Below, one piece after another: positions 34,101 through 42,289 of a stretch of 64,000 nucleotides of DNA. A program made the translations under genes and the position numbers. Source of the stretch: a virus. The notes below the pieces were generated by a model that saw only the letters and a program-made list of their open reading frames with translations, was not told where the DNA came from and did not search any database. Position 1 is the first letter of the stretch; each line of letters begins with the position of its first letter. The stretch covers positions 1 through 64,000 of IMG/VR virus record IMGVR_UViG_3300017957_001843. One strand, written 5' to 3'.

Positions 34101-36068
34101 ACTGCTGGAACTCCACCAAGTAGATTCGCCTGCGCCACCTGCGGCTCCGCCTGCACCAACATCTACATTAAATTCCAATCCAGCAGTAGGTCGAGTATAT
34201 GTATATTCGGCATAGCCGCCACCACCGCCACCGCCGGCGCCGTTATTTTGACCAGAACCGCCACCGCCAATAACTTTGACTGTTAAGGTTTCGAGATTTC
34301 CAGGAACTCTATAATAATAGCTACCAGGTCCTCTAGTTACACTAGGGCTAGTATTTGGTATTTCTGTACGCACATTTGTTGGGAATGAGCTATCAGTGAT
34401 CCTAGTCCTTGCTTCTGGTGGTTTGTTAAGCACAATTGTACCGTTAATACTACCTGTTCTTATTTGTACATCAAACGCTTCAGGTCCTTCTAGTAAATTG
34501 TCAGGTCTAGTTATTAAAATAAATGATCCAGTATTGTTATTAATTGTAAATGAACCGCTAGGTGTTTCTGCAAAATCATCTTCGCTTATGTTACCTTCAG
34601 CCTGGAATACTGTGTAAAATAATTCTGTTCCATCATCGAGATTGGTAGTAGTGACAGTATATAATACTGTTGCATTATCTTCGTCAACAACATTTGTATT
34701 TGCACTAACTGCATAAGTAGGATCTGGAGCTTCTACAGTACCTAAACTATCATCTATGATTGTAATTGCACCTGTTTGGGCAACCTGGGTAGTTCTTTCT
34801 ATGTTTGTAAATAATCTCAAACGGAAAGATTCACTACCTTCGGTAATTGCATCTGCTCTTATGTTTCTATTTACTGTTCTTTCAGCCTGTGTATATGAAG
34901 ATGTAATTGTAACACTACCTTGCAGTGTATTATCCTCAAAATCTGCTGCTGTAATATTGCCACTTAATATTTGTGTGTCCCAATATAGTGTCACAGGAAA
35001 ATCTACATTTACTGCCTGTACTATGTAATCTACACTAGAATATTGTCCATTAGCAACATTTCCAATTTCATACTGATCTCTTGCTGTAGTAATACCGAAA
35101 GAATATTCTGGATTCTTATTCACTTCGGGGGGAATCTCATAACCTGATAGTGATGTTTCAGTGTATAATGAAGGAGACTTAACACTAACATAGTTACCTA
35201 CTGCTCTATAAACTTGTATGTTGCTTTCTAACTTTCCGTCAACGTTGTTGTCATAATTAGATCCTGTAGACGAATCATTGAAATCTACTTTGAATTCAAT
35301 CTTTTTATCATCTACTTGTCTAGCTTTTATAGAATAGTTATTAGATGCATAAAGACTACTATAAGTTCCGCGGCCACTTTTTTGAAAGATTGTCTGGAAG
35401 CTAGTTGTTAAGTCATAATTACCAATGTATGTCTGCGGAACGTTGCCTACAGTAGTTGTTGTATATCCAAAAGATACAGTGCCTACATCATTACACAAAT
35501 CAGCCCAGTCTAATCCTTTTGCATTTCTTGCTCCAACATTTGCAGTAGAAAAACGTATTTGTCCGCCTGTATTAAAAAAATGTCTTCTATGATTAGCATC
35601 ATCAAAAGTGACTGTAAAAATGTGTGATATTACATCATTCCATCTTGCAGATCTATTATCTGTTAACTCTAATTTTTGCTCAGCCTGTGAAGGATGAATA
35701 TTAAATTTATCTGATTCTACTTGGGATATTAAATCTTCAAAATCTTCAAATCCTTTTAACTCACCCTCAGGATCTGTAGAAACTAAACCATCATCATTAA
35801 CAAATTGGCTTGTGTCTTCAGCAATTGTATTTAAATTGGCTGTAACCCTTGCAATACTTAAATCGCCTGGTCCTACTTGGTGCACCCTTGCATTTAAAAT
35901 ATCTGTATAAATGTTGTTTATATCAGAAGCTCTAATAATACCGTCTGTGGCATTAACTTGAGAACTGGCTAATGTTTGTCCGTAGCCATTTTGGCCCGAT
36001 CCTTCTCCATATACTAACGCAATCCTATTTTGCAGGTTATTAATATCAGCTGCTTGGATATTAGCCAT
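31113..36068 (-). CDS. Tail fibre/adhesin-like protein with glycine-rich domain
   Basis: A 1651-residue protein. Its head (NNLQNRIALVYG, GQNGYGQTLASSQV, NARVHQVGPGDLS, and HIFTVTFDDANHRRHFFN) is shared with the 1795-residue fibre. After Calx-beta-like repeats comes a glycine-rich section (about residues 599-833) that begins YYYRVPGNLETLTVKVIGGGG and alternates Gly runs with Ser, Asn, Ala and aromatic residues, as in the glycine-rich domains of many fibres and, by analogy, the polyglycine adhesin gp38 of T-even phages. The C-terminal half holds more Ig-like repeats (VTVEQPQVED, TFELFVNGK). This is a likely receptor-binding candidate. The last 491 residues carry no enzyme motif. AAGGAA precedes the ATG. 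Confidence 0.75.
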   Translation of the reverse strand: MANIQAADINNLQNRIALVYGEGSGQNGYGQTLASSQVNATDGIIRASDINNIYTDILNARVHQVGPGDLSIARVTANLNTIAEDTSQFVNDDGLVSTDPEGELKGFEDFEDLISQVESDKFNIHPSQAEQKLELTDNRSARWNDVISHIFTVTFDDANHRRHFFNTGGQIRFSTANVGARNAKGLDWADLCNDVGTVSFGYTTTTVGNVPQTYIGNYDLTTSFQTIFQKSGRGTYSSLYASNNYSIKARQVDDKKIEFKVDFNDSSTGSNYDNNVDGKLESNIQVYRAVGNYVSVKSPSLYTETSLSGYEIPPEVNKNPEYSFGITTARDQYEIGNVANGQYSSVDYIVQAVNVDFPVTLYWDTQILSGNITAADFEDNTLQGSVTITSSYTQAERTVNRNIRADAITEGSESFRLRLFTNIERTTQVAQTGAITIIDDSLGTVEAPDPTYAVSANTNVVDEDNATVLYTVTTTNLDDGTELFYTVFQAEGNISEDDFAETPSGSFTINNNTGSFILITRPDNLLEGPEAFDVQIRTGSINGTIVLNKPPEARTRITDSSFPTNVRTEIPNTSPSVTRGPGSYYYRVPGNLETLTVKVIGGGGSGQNNGAGGGGGGGYAEYTYTRPTAGLEFNVDVGAGGAAGGAGESTWWSSSSFLRASGGGAGGKILDNTVLSSGGTPGGFVSPGSAGGNGGRGGSGYYTYGGGGGGGAGGLNANGGDGGNGGRSISGILATNGSNGGAGAGGGGGGSGSSSPSLDAGGGGGVGFNQQLDSTGTFGAAGQSGSPGGGSAGGNSGSGATGGTYGGGGGASGGSSTGFNSGGDGAIQISYVEIEVEPPETPELKVAPASTNLTLPPGDTGFATIDIYSIGGNVSVTDIIPQYPSQGALTVSNPSNSAINFPFLVTPLAMKSIKIGAIINSDTQVNMSLLIRHTAGTSISYPVRVTPEVDTTPTYDMSADKSSMTEGETVTFTVTTTNVANGTTLYWAHKSGQAVQSVNGNDFTDGAMNGSITIQNNTAQFSRTLADDGIADAERFGTVLRTTPNGSNLKTIYISYEDATTPPSDVVWTVPGTVTEDVPFTITATGGQPNTTWTINGSGSGLISGTFNNLGNASVQITEPEPGEITYTISYSYPGVNTDTKYVTVEQPQVEDTPLYLSTSSETITIPATGSHTPSTTFKLYKDEGSSPRQLPLDWSAYVSEKPTGVYAAVSPTSGTLQYAANYNTADIGVAATVPDDDNTTYRVKYAFVSPGYSGNYPEFTLTIQREEAPAPTPTYIITPATQTVQEGQSATYDLATTDVADGTSIWWSVYDASGDGSLLGPTTVSGNGTSINITELLSTGEYLVNAHANSQIGPVVDSAALTITEQVTGSISVAAGSGNNEATYSWSTTGATSIYVQIIGPNGALVQRDNQLENVGTSGSKSRTLQNGTGTYTFELFVNGKFIADATYELAEQAATGSLTVLPAVAYSDTDLTYTWSVQNAPGSQVYLEFVDPVTGPIAQLIALTSAGGSFTVNAPDTLGVWNYNLYDSITKEVLIDSTSVEVITTPTPDGTITFGSPLTIYGAGDLVAWSYTTGGGTNFRVIIQDMVGNNIWLDQTFTTSTGSGSIYVPGYVMGVNDGQPTRQVKASLQVDGTTVSQSVIVVETGIDIR

Positions 36069-36077
36069 AACAATTCC

Positions 36078-37553
36078 TTATACTTTTAGAACACATTCTA
36101 CTAATTTTTCATCTTCATCGTTATTTGTTTCCAATGCAATTCCGACTAAAGCATTTGATTGTATAGTAGTACAAACTCCTTCATCCCAAGCATACACAGC
36201 TTGACCTTTGGATACTGGGCCTTTTATCCTTACCGGAACTCTCCCTTTCAAAGCAATAGCTTGGCCGTCTGCTTCTGAATTCATCAAATATGCAGGCTTT
36301 TCTGAAATAACACCTATGCACAAATCGCTAGTTTTTGCAGGCCTTGTTTCTTCATCTCCGCCTACTGCCATTGCTGTTCCTACAGGACATTCACAACAGG
36401 TGGTATATTTTTCTGCTAAGTCGGCATATCTAGCCTGTGTAGCTGTACCTTGAAACAAATTAGCAACAATATTTCCGTCTGCTGTACGCACAGCAACAGT
36501 ATTATTAGAAAGCAATTGACTTCCTGTTGCATATTGGCCTGTTGCATATTTTAATTTATCTGCGTTGTCTGCTGTTCCTCTTAAATTTGTTGCATATACT
36601 TCGTTCCATCTAAGATCAGCAGTACCTATATCAAAAGAATTATCAGAACCAGGTTTAATTCCTATAGAATCAACACGCCCAATTTCTTCTGTAGTTCCTA
36701 GGTTATTAGTTACTCTCCAAATTATACTTTGTGTAGGTAAAGTATTTTCTAATATTCCATTGTTATCTGCAACATACATTCTAAATTCATTATTATTTCC
36801 TATTGTTATACCATCGTTAGGAAAATTTGTTACACCAGTAAATGTTGCGCCATCTCTTAATAAAAATTCGGTTACTGCTTTTCCATCTAATTTAGCTGCA
36901 TTAGAAGCAGTACCGTGGAATTCATACTCTCTATCAGGAATTCCTGCACTATTTGTCACACCATTATCAACTAATTGTGTCCATTTCAAAGTTACACCTT
37001 TTCTAACAGTGTCAAAACCGGCAATAGCATTACTAGGATCAATAGAAAATTCTTTTGAACTTATGATAGTGACAACCTCATCTTCTACAGTAGAAGCTAT
37101 ACAAGTATATGTTTCGCCATCAAGTCCTAAAATATCAAGGCTGACCATTTGTGTAAGTCCTTCGCCTGCGTTTTGAGGACCAATCAGTACATAAACTGCA
37201 CCATTATACACATATAATTGATCATTACCTGAATCCCACCAAAAATCGCCAACAGTTGAACCAGTGGGTTGAGAATCAGCTGCATTAGCACCTCCGGATG
37301 TTTTCCAAGTATTACCATCATAGAATTTTAATTTTGTAGCAGCACTGTCATACCAAATTTGTCCGCTTAATGGTCTTGGCGGAGCAACTGTACCTGAAAA
37401 GTTTTCTAAAAGATACAAAAAGTTTTCATTTTGTATTTCTCCGTACCCGGCATAATTTTTACCTATAAACTTAAGATCTGTTGTTTGATCTAAAGTACCA
37501 TCCTCTACATTGGTTAATATAGTATTGTTAAATCTATCTATTTGGTAAGCCAT
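36078..37553 (-). CDS. Phage tail fibre-type protein with head module and C-terminal repeat-type domain
   Basis: A 491-residue protein. The N-terminal module NYAGYGEIQNENFLYLLENF, PLSGQIWYDS and LKFYDGNTWKTSGG is shared with 37591-39519 and 39521-41650. The middle has DIGTADLRWNEVYATNLRG, which recurs in many phage fibres. The end (RYADLAEKYTTC, GVISEKPAYLMNS, LKGRVPVRIKGPVSKG) looks like the conserved C-terminal domain of cyanophage fibre-type proteins; by position and size it may be a folding or self-cleaving chaperone domain of the kind seen in other fibres, which is inference. A late promoter-like element lies 26 bases before the ATG. Confidence 0.7.
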   Translation of the reverse strand: MAYQIDRFNNTILTNVEDGTLDQTTDLKFIGKNYAGYGEIQNENFLYLLENFSGTVAPPRPLSGQIWYDSAATKLKFYDGNTWKTSGGANAADSQPTGSTVGDFWWDSGNDQLYVYNGAVYVLIGPQNAGEGLTQMVSLDILGLDGETYTCIASTVEDEVVTIISSKEFSIDPSNAIAGFDTVRKGVTLKWTQLVDNGVTNSAGIPDREYEFHGTASNAAKLDGKAVTEFLLRDGATFTGVTNFPNDGITIGNNNEFRMYVADNNGILENTLPTQSIIWRVTNNLGTTEEIGRVDSIGIKPGSDNSFDIGTADLRWNEVYATNLRGTADNADKLKYATGQYATGSQLLSNNTVAVRTADGNIVANLFQGTATQARYADLAEKYTTCCECPVGTAMAVGGDEETRPAKTSDLCIGVISEKPAYLMNSEADGQAIALKGRVPVRIKGPVSKGQAVYAWDEGVCTTIQSNALVGIALETNNDEDEKLVECVLKV

Positions 37554-37579
37554 TCTTGTTAACCCCTAGTGCTATATGT

Positions 37580-37588
37580 TATTTATTC
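37580..37588 (-). promoter_or_regulatory. Late promoter-like GAATAAATA
   Basis: GAATAAATA on the minus strand, 26 bases before the ATG of the 491-residue fibre gene, in the gap after the 642-residue gene. A 6-bp repeat TTATTC/GAATAA overlaps it. Confidence 0.6.
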
Positions 37589-37590
37589 GT

Positions 37591-39519
37591 TTAAAATGAA
37601 TAAGGTGATGTTGTACTTACGTGATCCCAAGTTGTTCCATTTGATGAGAAAGTCATAAGTGTCCTTGTTGGTGTAAGTATAACACTACCACTTGCTGTAT
37701 TAGATGCTACAATATCTTGTACAACTGATTCATTTTGTGTTCCATTTGAGTCTACATCTAGTGCAGACTTTGTTAGTACACCAGACGTATCTGGTGATAA
37801 AGTTACACTAACGTCTATACCTTCTACTATTGCTCCAGCATAAGATGTAGCGTGAACTTTTGCATTTTTTCCTATGTTAATAGTGTGTGCAGGATACATA
37901 GATTGTATAATAGTAGCAACATTATTTTCCAATGTTGCTCCTGTTCCTAAACCTGTAATATCCATACTAAACACAATAGGCTCTTCGGCAATTGAACTAT
38001 CTACATAGTTTTTCGTTGCCGCGTCTTGAAGATCTGTTGGATCAGCTATTCCTGTAATTTTTTGTGAATCTTGAACTGCAATATCACCTGCTGCTGTGAT
38101 GTTTATGCCATTATTTGAAACAATGGCAAATGTTCCTGCAGAGGGAGATGCTGTTATAGTAGCGCCATCTAAATTTATATCGTCAACATTTAACTCTACT
38201 AATGTTCCTATTCTAACTAAATCATCTGCATACAGTATATTAGATAAACTGTCATTAGTAAGTTTATCCTGGCCGCCTATTTTATAGGCCCTAGTATTAT
38301 CGCTCAAATCAGCATTTACATTTGATGTCCAAGAATTTGTAGCATTTATCCAAGTCCAATTTTTATCGCCCATATCAGAAGTAGATAGTATCAAACCGCC
38401 GTCATCTGCATTAGCCCCTGTCACAACGTTTCCGTCTGATGTTTTAGCAAGTTCGATATTTTTATCTTCTACTCTTAATGTAGCAACGTCTATACTTGTA
38501 GTTTCACCTTCAACTAACAAGTTTCCTGTTACTCTTAAGTCACCGTCTACATCTAAAGTATACTCAGGCAATCTAGACGAAGTACCTGTTGCATCTTTTG
38601 TAAAAATACCTACACGTTCTGTACTTGCATCAATATAAATTGCATCTACTGTAACACTTCCTGCTTGACTAGACTTAACACGTAAACTAATATCTTCGTC
38701 TGTAATTTGATTTTCTATATAAAATCTAGGACCAACTATACGCTGCACAACGTTTTGTGATAAACCTAATGTAATACCACCATTATTTGATACAGTCAGT
38801 GTTCCAGTAGTTGTGCCATTTGACGTTGAAGGTAAAAATGAGTCAGCTGTTCTAACAACACCACCTGCTGTTACTAGAGCATTAGCAGACTCAGCAATAC
38901 CTCTGTATTTAAAATTGTCTTTATCTACAATATTAAACCCTTTGTAGATAATACCATCAGGATTTGCATCAGTAATTAATCCTGTAATTCTTTGACTATA
39001 AGTAGGAGTAAATTCTAGCTCACTAACCACAGCGACTATTATCCCTCCTACATAAAGACTTGCAATAGTTCTCGATCTGCTTTGAGTATCAAGAATACTT
39101 TCTACTTTGAATCCTGTTTCTTGTTGTGTAGCTGTATATCCAGGACCTACTAATATTAAATCGTTACCGTCATAAGCATAAAATTGATTATTAAGATTGT
39201 CTATCCATAAATCTCCTGCAACCATAGTAGGCGATTCGTCTTGAACAAATGGGCCACCAGATGCTTTCCACTGTTGTCCGTCGTAAACTTTAAGCCTTTT
39301 ATCACTTTTATCCCACCATACTTGCCCTTCTAACGGATTACTTGGTGCAGACGTACTTGAAAAACTTTCTAACAACCTTATAAAATTTTCGTTAAATGCT
39401 TCGCCGTAACCAGTATAATTTTTTCCTACCAACGTTAAATTTGTAGTAGTGTTATCTATTTGACCATCTACTAAGTCTGTAAGTATAGTTCCGTCTGTTT
39501 TATTAAGTTGATAGCTCAT
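37591..39519 (-). CDS. Phage tail fibre-type protein with shared head module
   Basis: A 642-residue protein. The head NYTGYGEAFNENFIRLLESF, PLEGQVWWDKSD and LKVYDGQQWKASGG repeats the module of its two neighbours. The middle has DLRVTGNLLVEGETTSIDVATLRVEDKNIEL and WTWINATNSW, patterns common in cyanophage fibre proteins, and the end is beta-rich with no collar domain. It starts one base after the 709-residue gene, so the two are made from one message. The function is probably a fibre or baseplate appendage; the evidence is the family-like repeats and the context. Confidence 0.7.
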   Translation of the reverse strand: MSYQLNKTDGTILTDLVDGQIDNTTTNLTLVGKNYTGYGEAFNENFIRLLESFSSTSAPSNPLEGQVWWDKSDKRLKVYDGQQWKASGGPFVQDESPTMVAGDLWIDNLNNQFYAYDGNDLILVGPGYTATQQETGFKVESILDTQSRSRTIASLYVGGIIVAVVSELEFTPTYSQRITGLITDANPDGIIYKGFNIVDKDNFKYRGIAESANALVTAGGVVRTADSFLPSTSNGTTTGTLTVSNNGGITLGLSQNVVQRIVGPRFYIENQITDEDISLRVKSSQAGSVTVDAIYIDASTERVGIFTKDATGTSSRLPEYTLDVDGDLRVTGNLLVEGETTSIDVATLRVEDKNIELAKTSDGNVVTGANADDGGLILSTSDMGDKNWTWINATNSWTSNVNADLSDNTRAYKIGGQDKLTNDSLSNILYADDLVRIGTLVELNVDDINLDGATITASPSAGTFAIVSNNGINITAAGDIAVQDSQKITGIADPTDLQDAATKNYVDSSIAEEPIVFSMDITGLGTGATLENNVATIIQSMYPAHTINIGKNAKVHATSYAGAIVEGIDVSVTLSPDTSGVLTKSALDVDSNGTQNESVVQDIVASNTASGSVILTPTRTLMTFSSNGTTWDHVSTTSPYSF

Positions 39520-39520
39520 T

Positions 39521-41650
39521 TTATTGTCCAGTATAAATTATATAATTGACAGCTAGATAAGGATTCATAATATTCAATGGTGCACCTACAAATTCCGGAT
39601 TTTCCTCTGTACCTAAATTTCTAAAGTCACCTGTTCCTGTGACACCACCTCCGTCTACGCCGCCGCTAGATGAAAGACCCTGTGTGCCGCCTAATCCTGG
39701 TTCTACTGTTAATGTAATTGCATTATCATCAGAAGGTTCTCCTGCTGCTTCTCTAATTGCATAGTATTGGTTACCGCTAGGTCCTTCTAAATCGTGTTCG
39801 TGCTCAGGCAAATTAGTATCTCTAATTGTTATTTCTTCTGCCCCTGCATTTCCGCCAATTTGATCTGCTGCCTGAGATGTTACTCTGTTAGCAGATATAT
39901 CATTCATATTATCTAAACCTAGTGCAAATCTACCTCTAAAATCAGGTAAGCCGAAAGTTGTTGCACCATTATTTGCAAGTAAAGTTCTATCCTTAAATGA
40001 ATAGCCAATAGCTTCAAATAGTATGCTATAATCTGCAATATTAACTACTGCTCCGTCACAAAATAACCAACCATTAGGTAATGCTATACCTCCGAATGGT
40101 ACAATTACACCTGCAGGAACTAAAGGAATTGTGTTTAGAAAAGTACTTTTCTTAACTTTATAAACGCCGGATGTGTAACCGCCACTAGTATTTAATTTAT
40201 TGATTAGTATTTCGTCTTCATTGCTTGAAAAAGGTAATGAATCTTTATTAGAAATAAAACTGTTTGATATACTTAAATTGAATGTCTTGTTAGTTCCTCC
40301 TGTTTGTCCATCAAACTCGAAACTTACATTTTCTACATCTCCTGTAGCTTGAAATGTAGTTGCTGTTGCTAATCTATCTGCAGATCCTGCTCTACCACTA
40401 ACTGTGCCACTGACGTTACCTTGTATATTTCCAAAGAAAGTTGTGGCGTGTATTTCTTCATATTTCGAAGTGCTACTACCGATATTACGTGTACCGCTGC
40501 CATCAGGAACAATATTGCCGGAAGTAATTACTCCTGCACCGTCTCCAGTTCCCATTGATAAGTCGCCGCCAACAAATAAGTTTCTACCAATTGCTGCGCC
40601 ACCTTTTGTAACAAGTGTTCCTGTATTGAGATCATTTGCTTGAAATGTCGTGTCTATTAATATTTGCCCTGTAGTAGGATCACCTGTTCTTGAATTAACT
40701 TTTAACGTACCTTTTAGATCTAGCTCTTCTTCAGGTGCAGCAGTGTTAATACCAATTAATCCTCTTGCATCTACTCTTAAAACATTTGAATATGTAGTTC
40801 CATTTAACATTCTTACGTCTAAAGATGCACCACTACTATTTTGTTGTATTACTGCACTTTGGTTTTCAACTTGCAAACTTAATTGTCCACTAGAACCTAT
40901 AGAAACACCATCATCATTTCTTACATTAAGTTTAAAATTAGATGACGTTTCAGAATCAGCACGTAAAAAATTACTTGCAGGTATAGTTTGGCCGCCTATA
41001 ACAAGGGCATCTGCTTTTTCTGCTACGCCAAAATATTTTAAATCTTCTGTGCCAACTAACGGACTAGAGCTTAGATTTATACCAGCACCTATAGTCGCAA
41101 ATCCCGGTATTGATGTTTTTGGTGTGAATGCTTGACTACTAATTATTATTGCATTATTATTTCTTACTTTGATAACAAAAACACTATACGTAACATCATC
41201 GATGCCCACAATCGATTCTGTTTGGCCGCCAGTAAGTAATCCATCACTAAAGTCCGGACCAACTAAGATCCAGCCTGCTCCTGTAAACAAATATAACTGC
41301 TGTGTTTCTGTATTAACCCAAAGATCGCCCCTTGTTGAGTTTGCTACATCTGGTTCATTTGTTGCTTTTTTTACACCATTAGCTGCAACCCAAGTTGTGC
41401 CATCATATAATTTAAGTTGATTAACCCCGTCGCTAATATCATACCATAATTGCCCTTCGACAGGCCTTTCTGGTGCATTTTCATTTGCAAAGTTTTCTAA
41501 TAGATGTAAGAAGTTTTCATTTATAGATGCGCCATATCCTGTATATCCTTTGCCTGGATAAGATAAAGATGTTTCTTGGTTCAATGAATTGTCTTCAATA
41601 ACAATACTTCCTTTGTTAACACTATCGGTGTATCTAATTTCGTATGCCAT
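39521..41650 (-). CDS. Phage tail fibre-type protein with tail collar domain
   Basis: A 709-residue protein. The head module (GYTGYGASINENFLHLLENF, PVEGQLWYDISD, LKLYDGTTWVAANG) matches the two following genes. The section VPFGGIALPNGWLFCDG and IADYSILFEAIGYSF, ending TTFGLPDFRGRFALGLD, is a phage tail collar domain (about residues 517-580), known from short and long tail fibres. The rest is beta-rich repeats (FVGGDLSMGTGDG, HATTFFGNIQGNVSG). AAGGAGTAG stands before the ATG, a good ribosome binding site, ten bases after the 200-residue gene. It probably contacts the host or the whisker area; the receptor is unknown. Confidence 0.8.
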   Translation of the reverse strand: MAYEIRYTDSVNKGSIVIEDNSLNQETSLSYPGKGYTGYGASINENFLHLLENFANENAPERPVEGQLWYDISDGVNQLKLYDGTTWVAANGVKKATNEPDVANSTRGDLWVNTETQQLYLFTGAGWILVGPDFSDGLLTGGQTESIVGIDDVTYSVFVIKVRNNNAIIISSQAFTPKTSIPGFATIGAGINLSSSPLVGTEDLKYFGVAEKADALVIGGQTIPASNFLRADSETSSNFKLNVRNDDGVSIGSSGQLSLQVENQSAVIQQNSSGASLDVRMLNGTTYSNVLRVDARGLIGINTAAPEEELDLKGTLKVNSRTGDPTTGQILIDTTFQANDLNTGTLVTKGGAAIGRNLFVGGDLSMGTGDGAGVITSGNIVPDGSGTRNIGSSTSKYEEIHATTFFGNIQGNVSGTVSGRAGSADRLATATTFQATGDVENVSFEFDGQTGGTNKTFNLSISNSFISNKDSLPFSSNEDEILINKLNTSGGYTSGVYKVKKSTFLNTIPLVPAGVIVPFGGIALPNGWLFCDGAVVNIADYSILFEAIGYSFKDRTLLANNGATTFGLPDFRGRFALGLDNMNDISANRVTSQAADQIGGNAGAEEITIRDTNLPEHEHDLEGPSGNQYYAIREAAGEPSDDNAITLTVEPGLGGTQGLSSSGGVDGGGVTGTGDFRNLGTEENPEFVGAPLNIMNPYLAVNYIIYTGQ

Positions 41651-41660
41651 TATCTACTCC

Positions 41661-42263
41661 TTACCCTGCCAAACTCTGTACACGTACCGTATAATCAATT
41701 TGTATAAGCCTATTAAGAGATTTTTGTACAGGATGGAAAATTACGTGTGTCAAAAGTCTGCCTTCGCCGTCTGCAGAATAACTTCTAAGGCCTAACTCGT
41801 CAAATACATAGGCGTTATTTTGGCTTGATGCTGTATCAAATGCATCTTGGCCGTCTGGTTCGCCGTAATCTAACAAGCAACTTACTAAAATGTCTGTATA
41901 GTTTACACCGCTTAAATGTCTTACTTCGGTCTTGTTGCGTACAGGATCAGTATTGTTAACACTACGTTCATCTACAACTTTTTTGTATGTTTGATTATAT
42001 AACGTAGCGTTTGAACCAGTGCTATTTGGTGTCAAATATGTAATTATACCAGTAGGATCAACACTAGTTCCGCCATTTCCAAAGGCCATTTCATTTATAA
42101 ATCCTTGGCCCTGGTTAGCTAAACTCTCTGCTAATGCAATACTCATATTTTCATAATGAATTGCATTACGTTTATTAATATAAACCTGTTGTGTTTCAGG
42201 ATCATATATTTTTATATGTCCTTGCACTAGTATTCCGCTGTTGTCTTGCATTTTATCGCTCAT
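41661..42263 (-). CDS. Small virion structural protein
   Basis: A 200-residue protein, with GILVQGHIKIYDPETQQVY, a beta-rich start, then ALAESLANQGQGFINEMAFGNGG and EVRHLSGVNYTDILVSCLLDYGEPDGQD, and an end that looks like a beta barrel (YVFDELGLRSYS, RLIQIDYTVRVQ). The pattern is like that of cyanophage structural proteins seen between the baseplate and fibre genes; I cannot match it to a T4 gp number. A late promoter-like element lies 17 bases before the ATG and AGGA is the likely ribosome binding site. Position suggests a baseplate or fibre attachment component. Confidence 0.6.
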   Translation of the reverse strand: MSDKMQDNSGILVQGHIKIYDPETQQVYINKRNAIHYENMSIALAESLANQGQGFINEMAFGNGGTSVDPTGIITYLTPNSTGSNATLYNQTYKKVVDERSVNNTDPVRNKTEVRHLSGVNYTDILVSCLLDYGEPDGQDAFDTASSQNNAYVFDELGLRSYSADGEGRLLTHVIFHPVQKSLNRLIQIDYTVRVQSLAG

Positions 42264-42280
42264 TTGATTTTCCTATACTG

Positions 42281-42289
42281 TATTTATTC
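42281..42289 (-). promoter_or_regulatory. Late promoter-like GAATAAATA overlapping the stop of the giant gene
   Basis: GAATAAATA on the minus strand, 17 bases before the ATG of the 200-residue gene. The GAA TAA part is the last codon and stop of the 5270-residue protein, so the promoter is packed into the coding end. Confidence 0.6.

Noticed and set aside
36565-37176. 203-residue plus-strand frame opposite the 491-residue fibre gene
   Set aside because: Antisense shadow; the minus frame has a shared head module and conserved C-terminal domain.
40404-41135. Plus-strand frames of 79 and 161 codons opposite the tail-collar gene
   Set aside because: Antisense shadows of a gene with a recognised collar domain.
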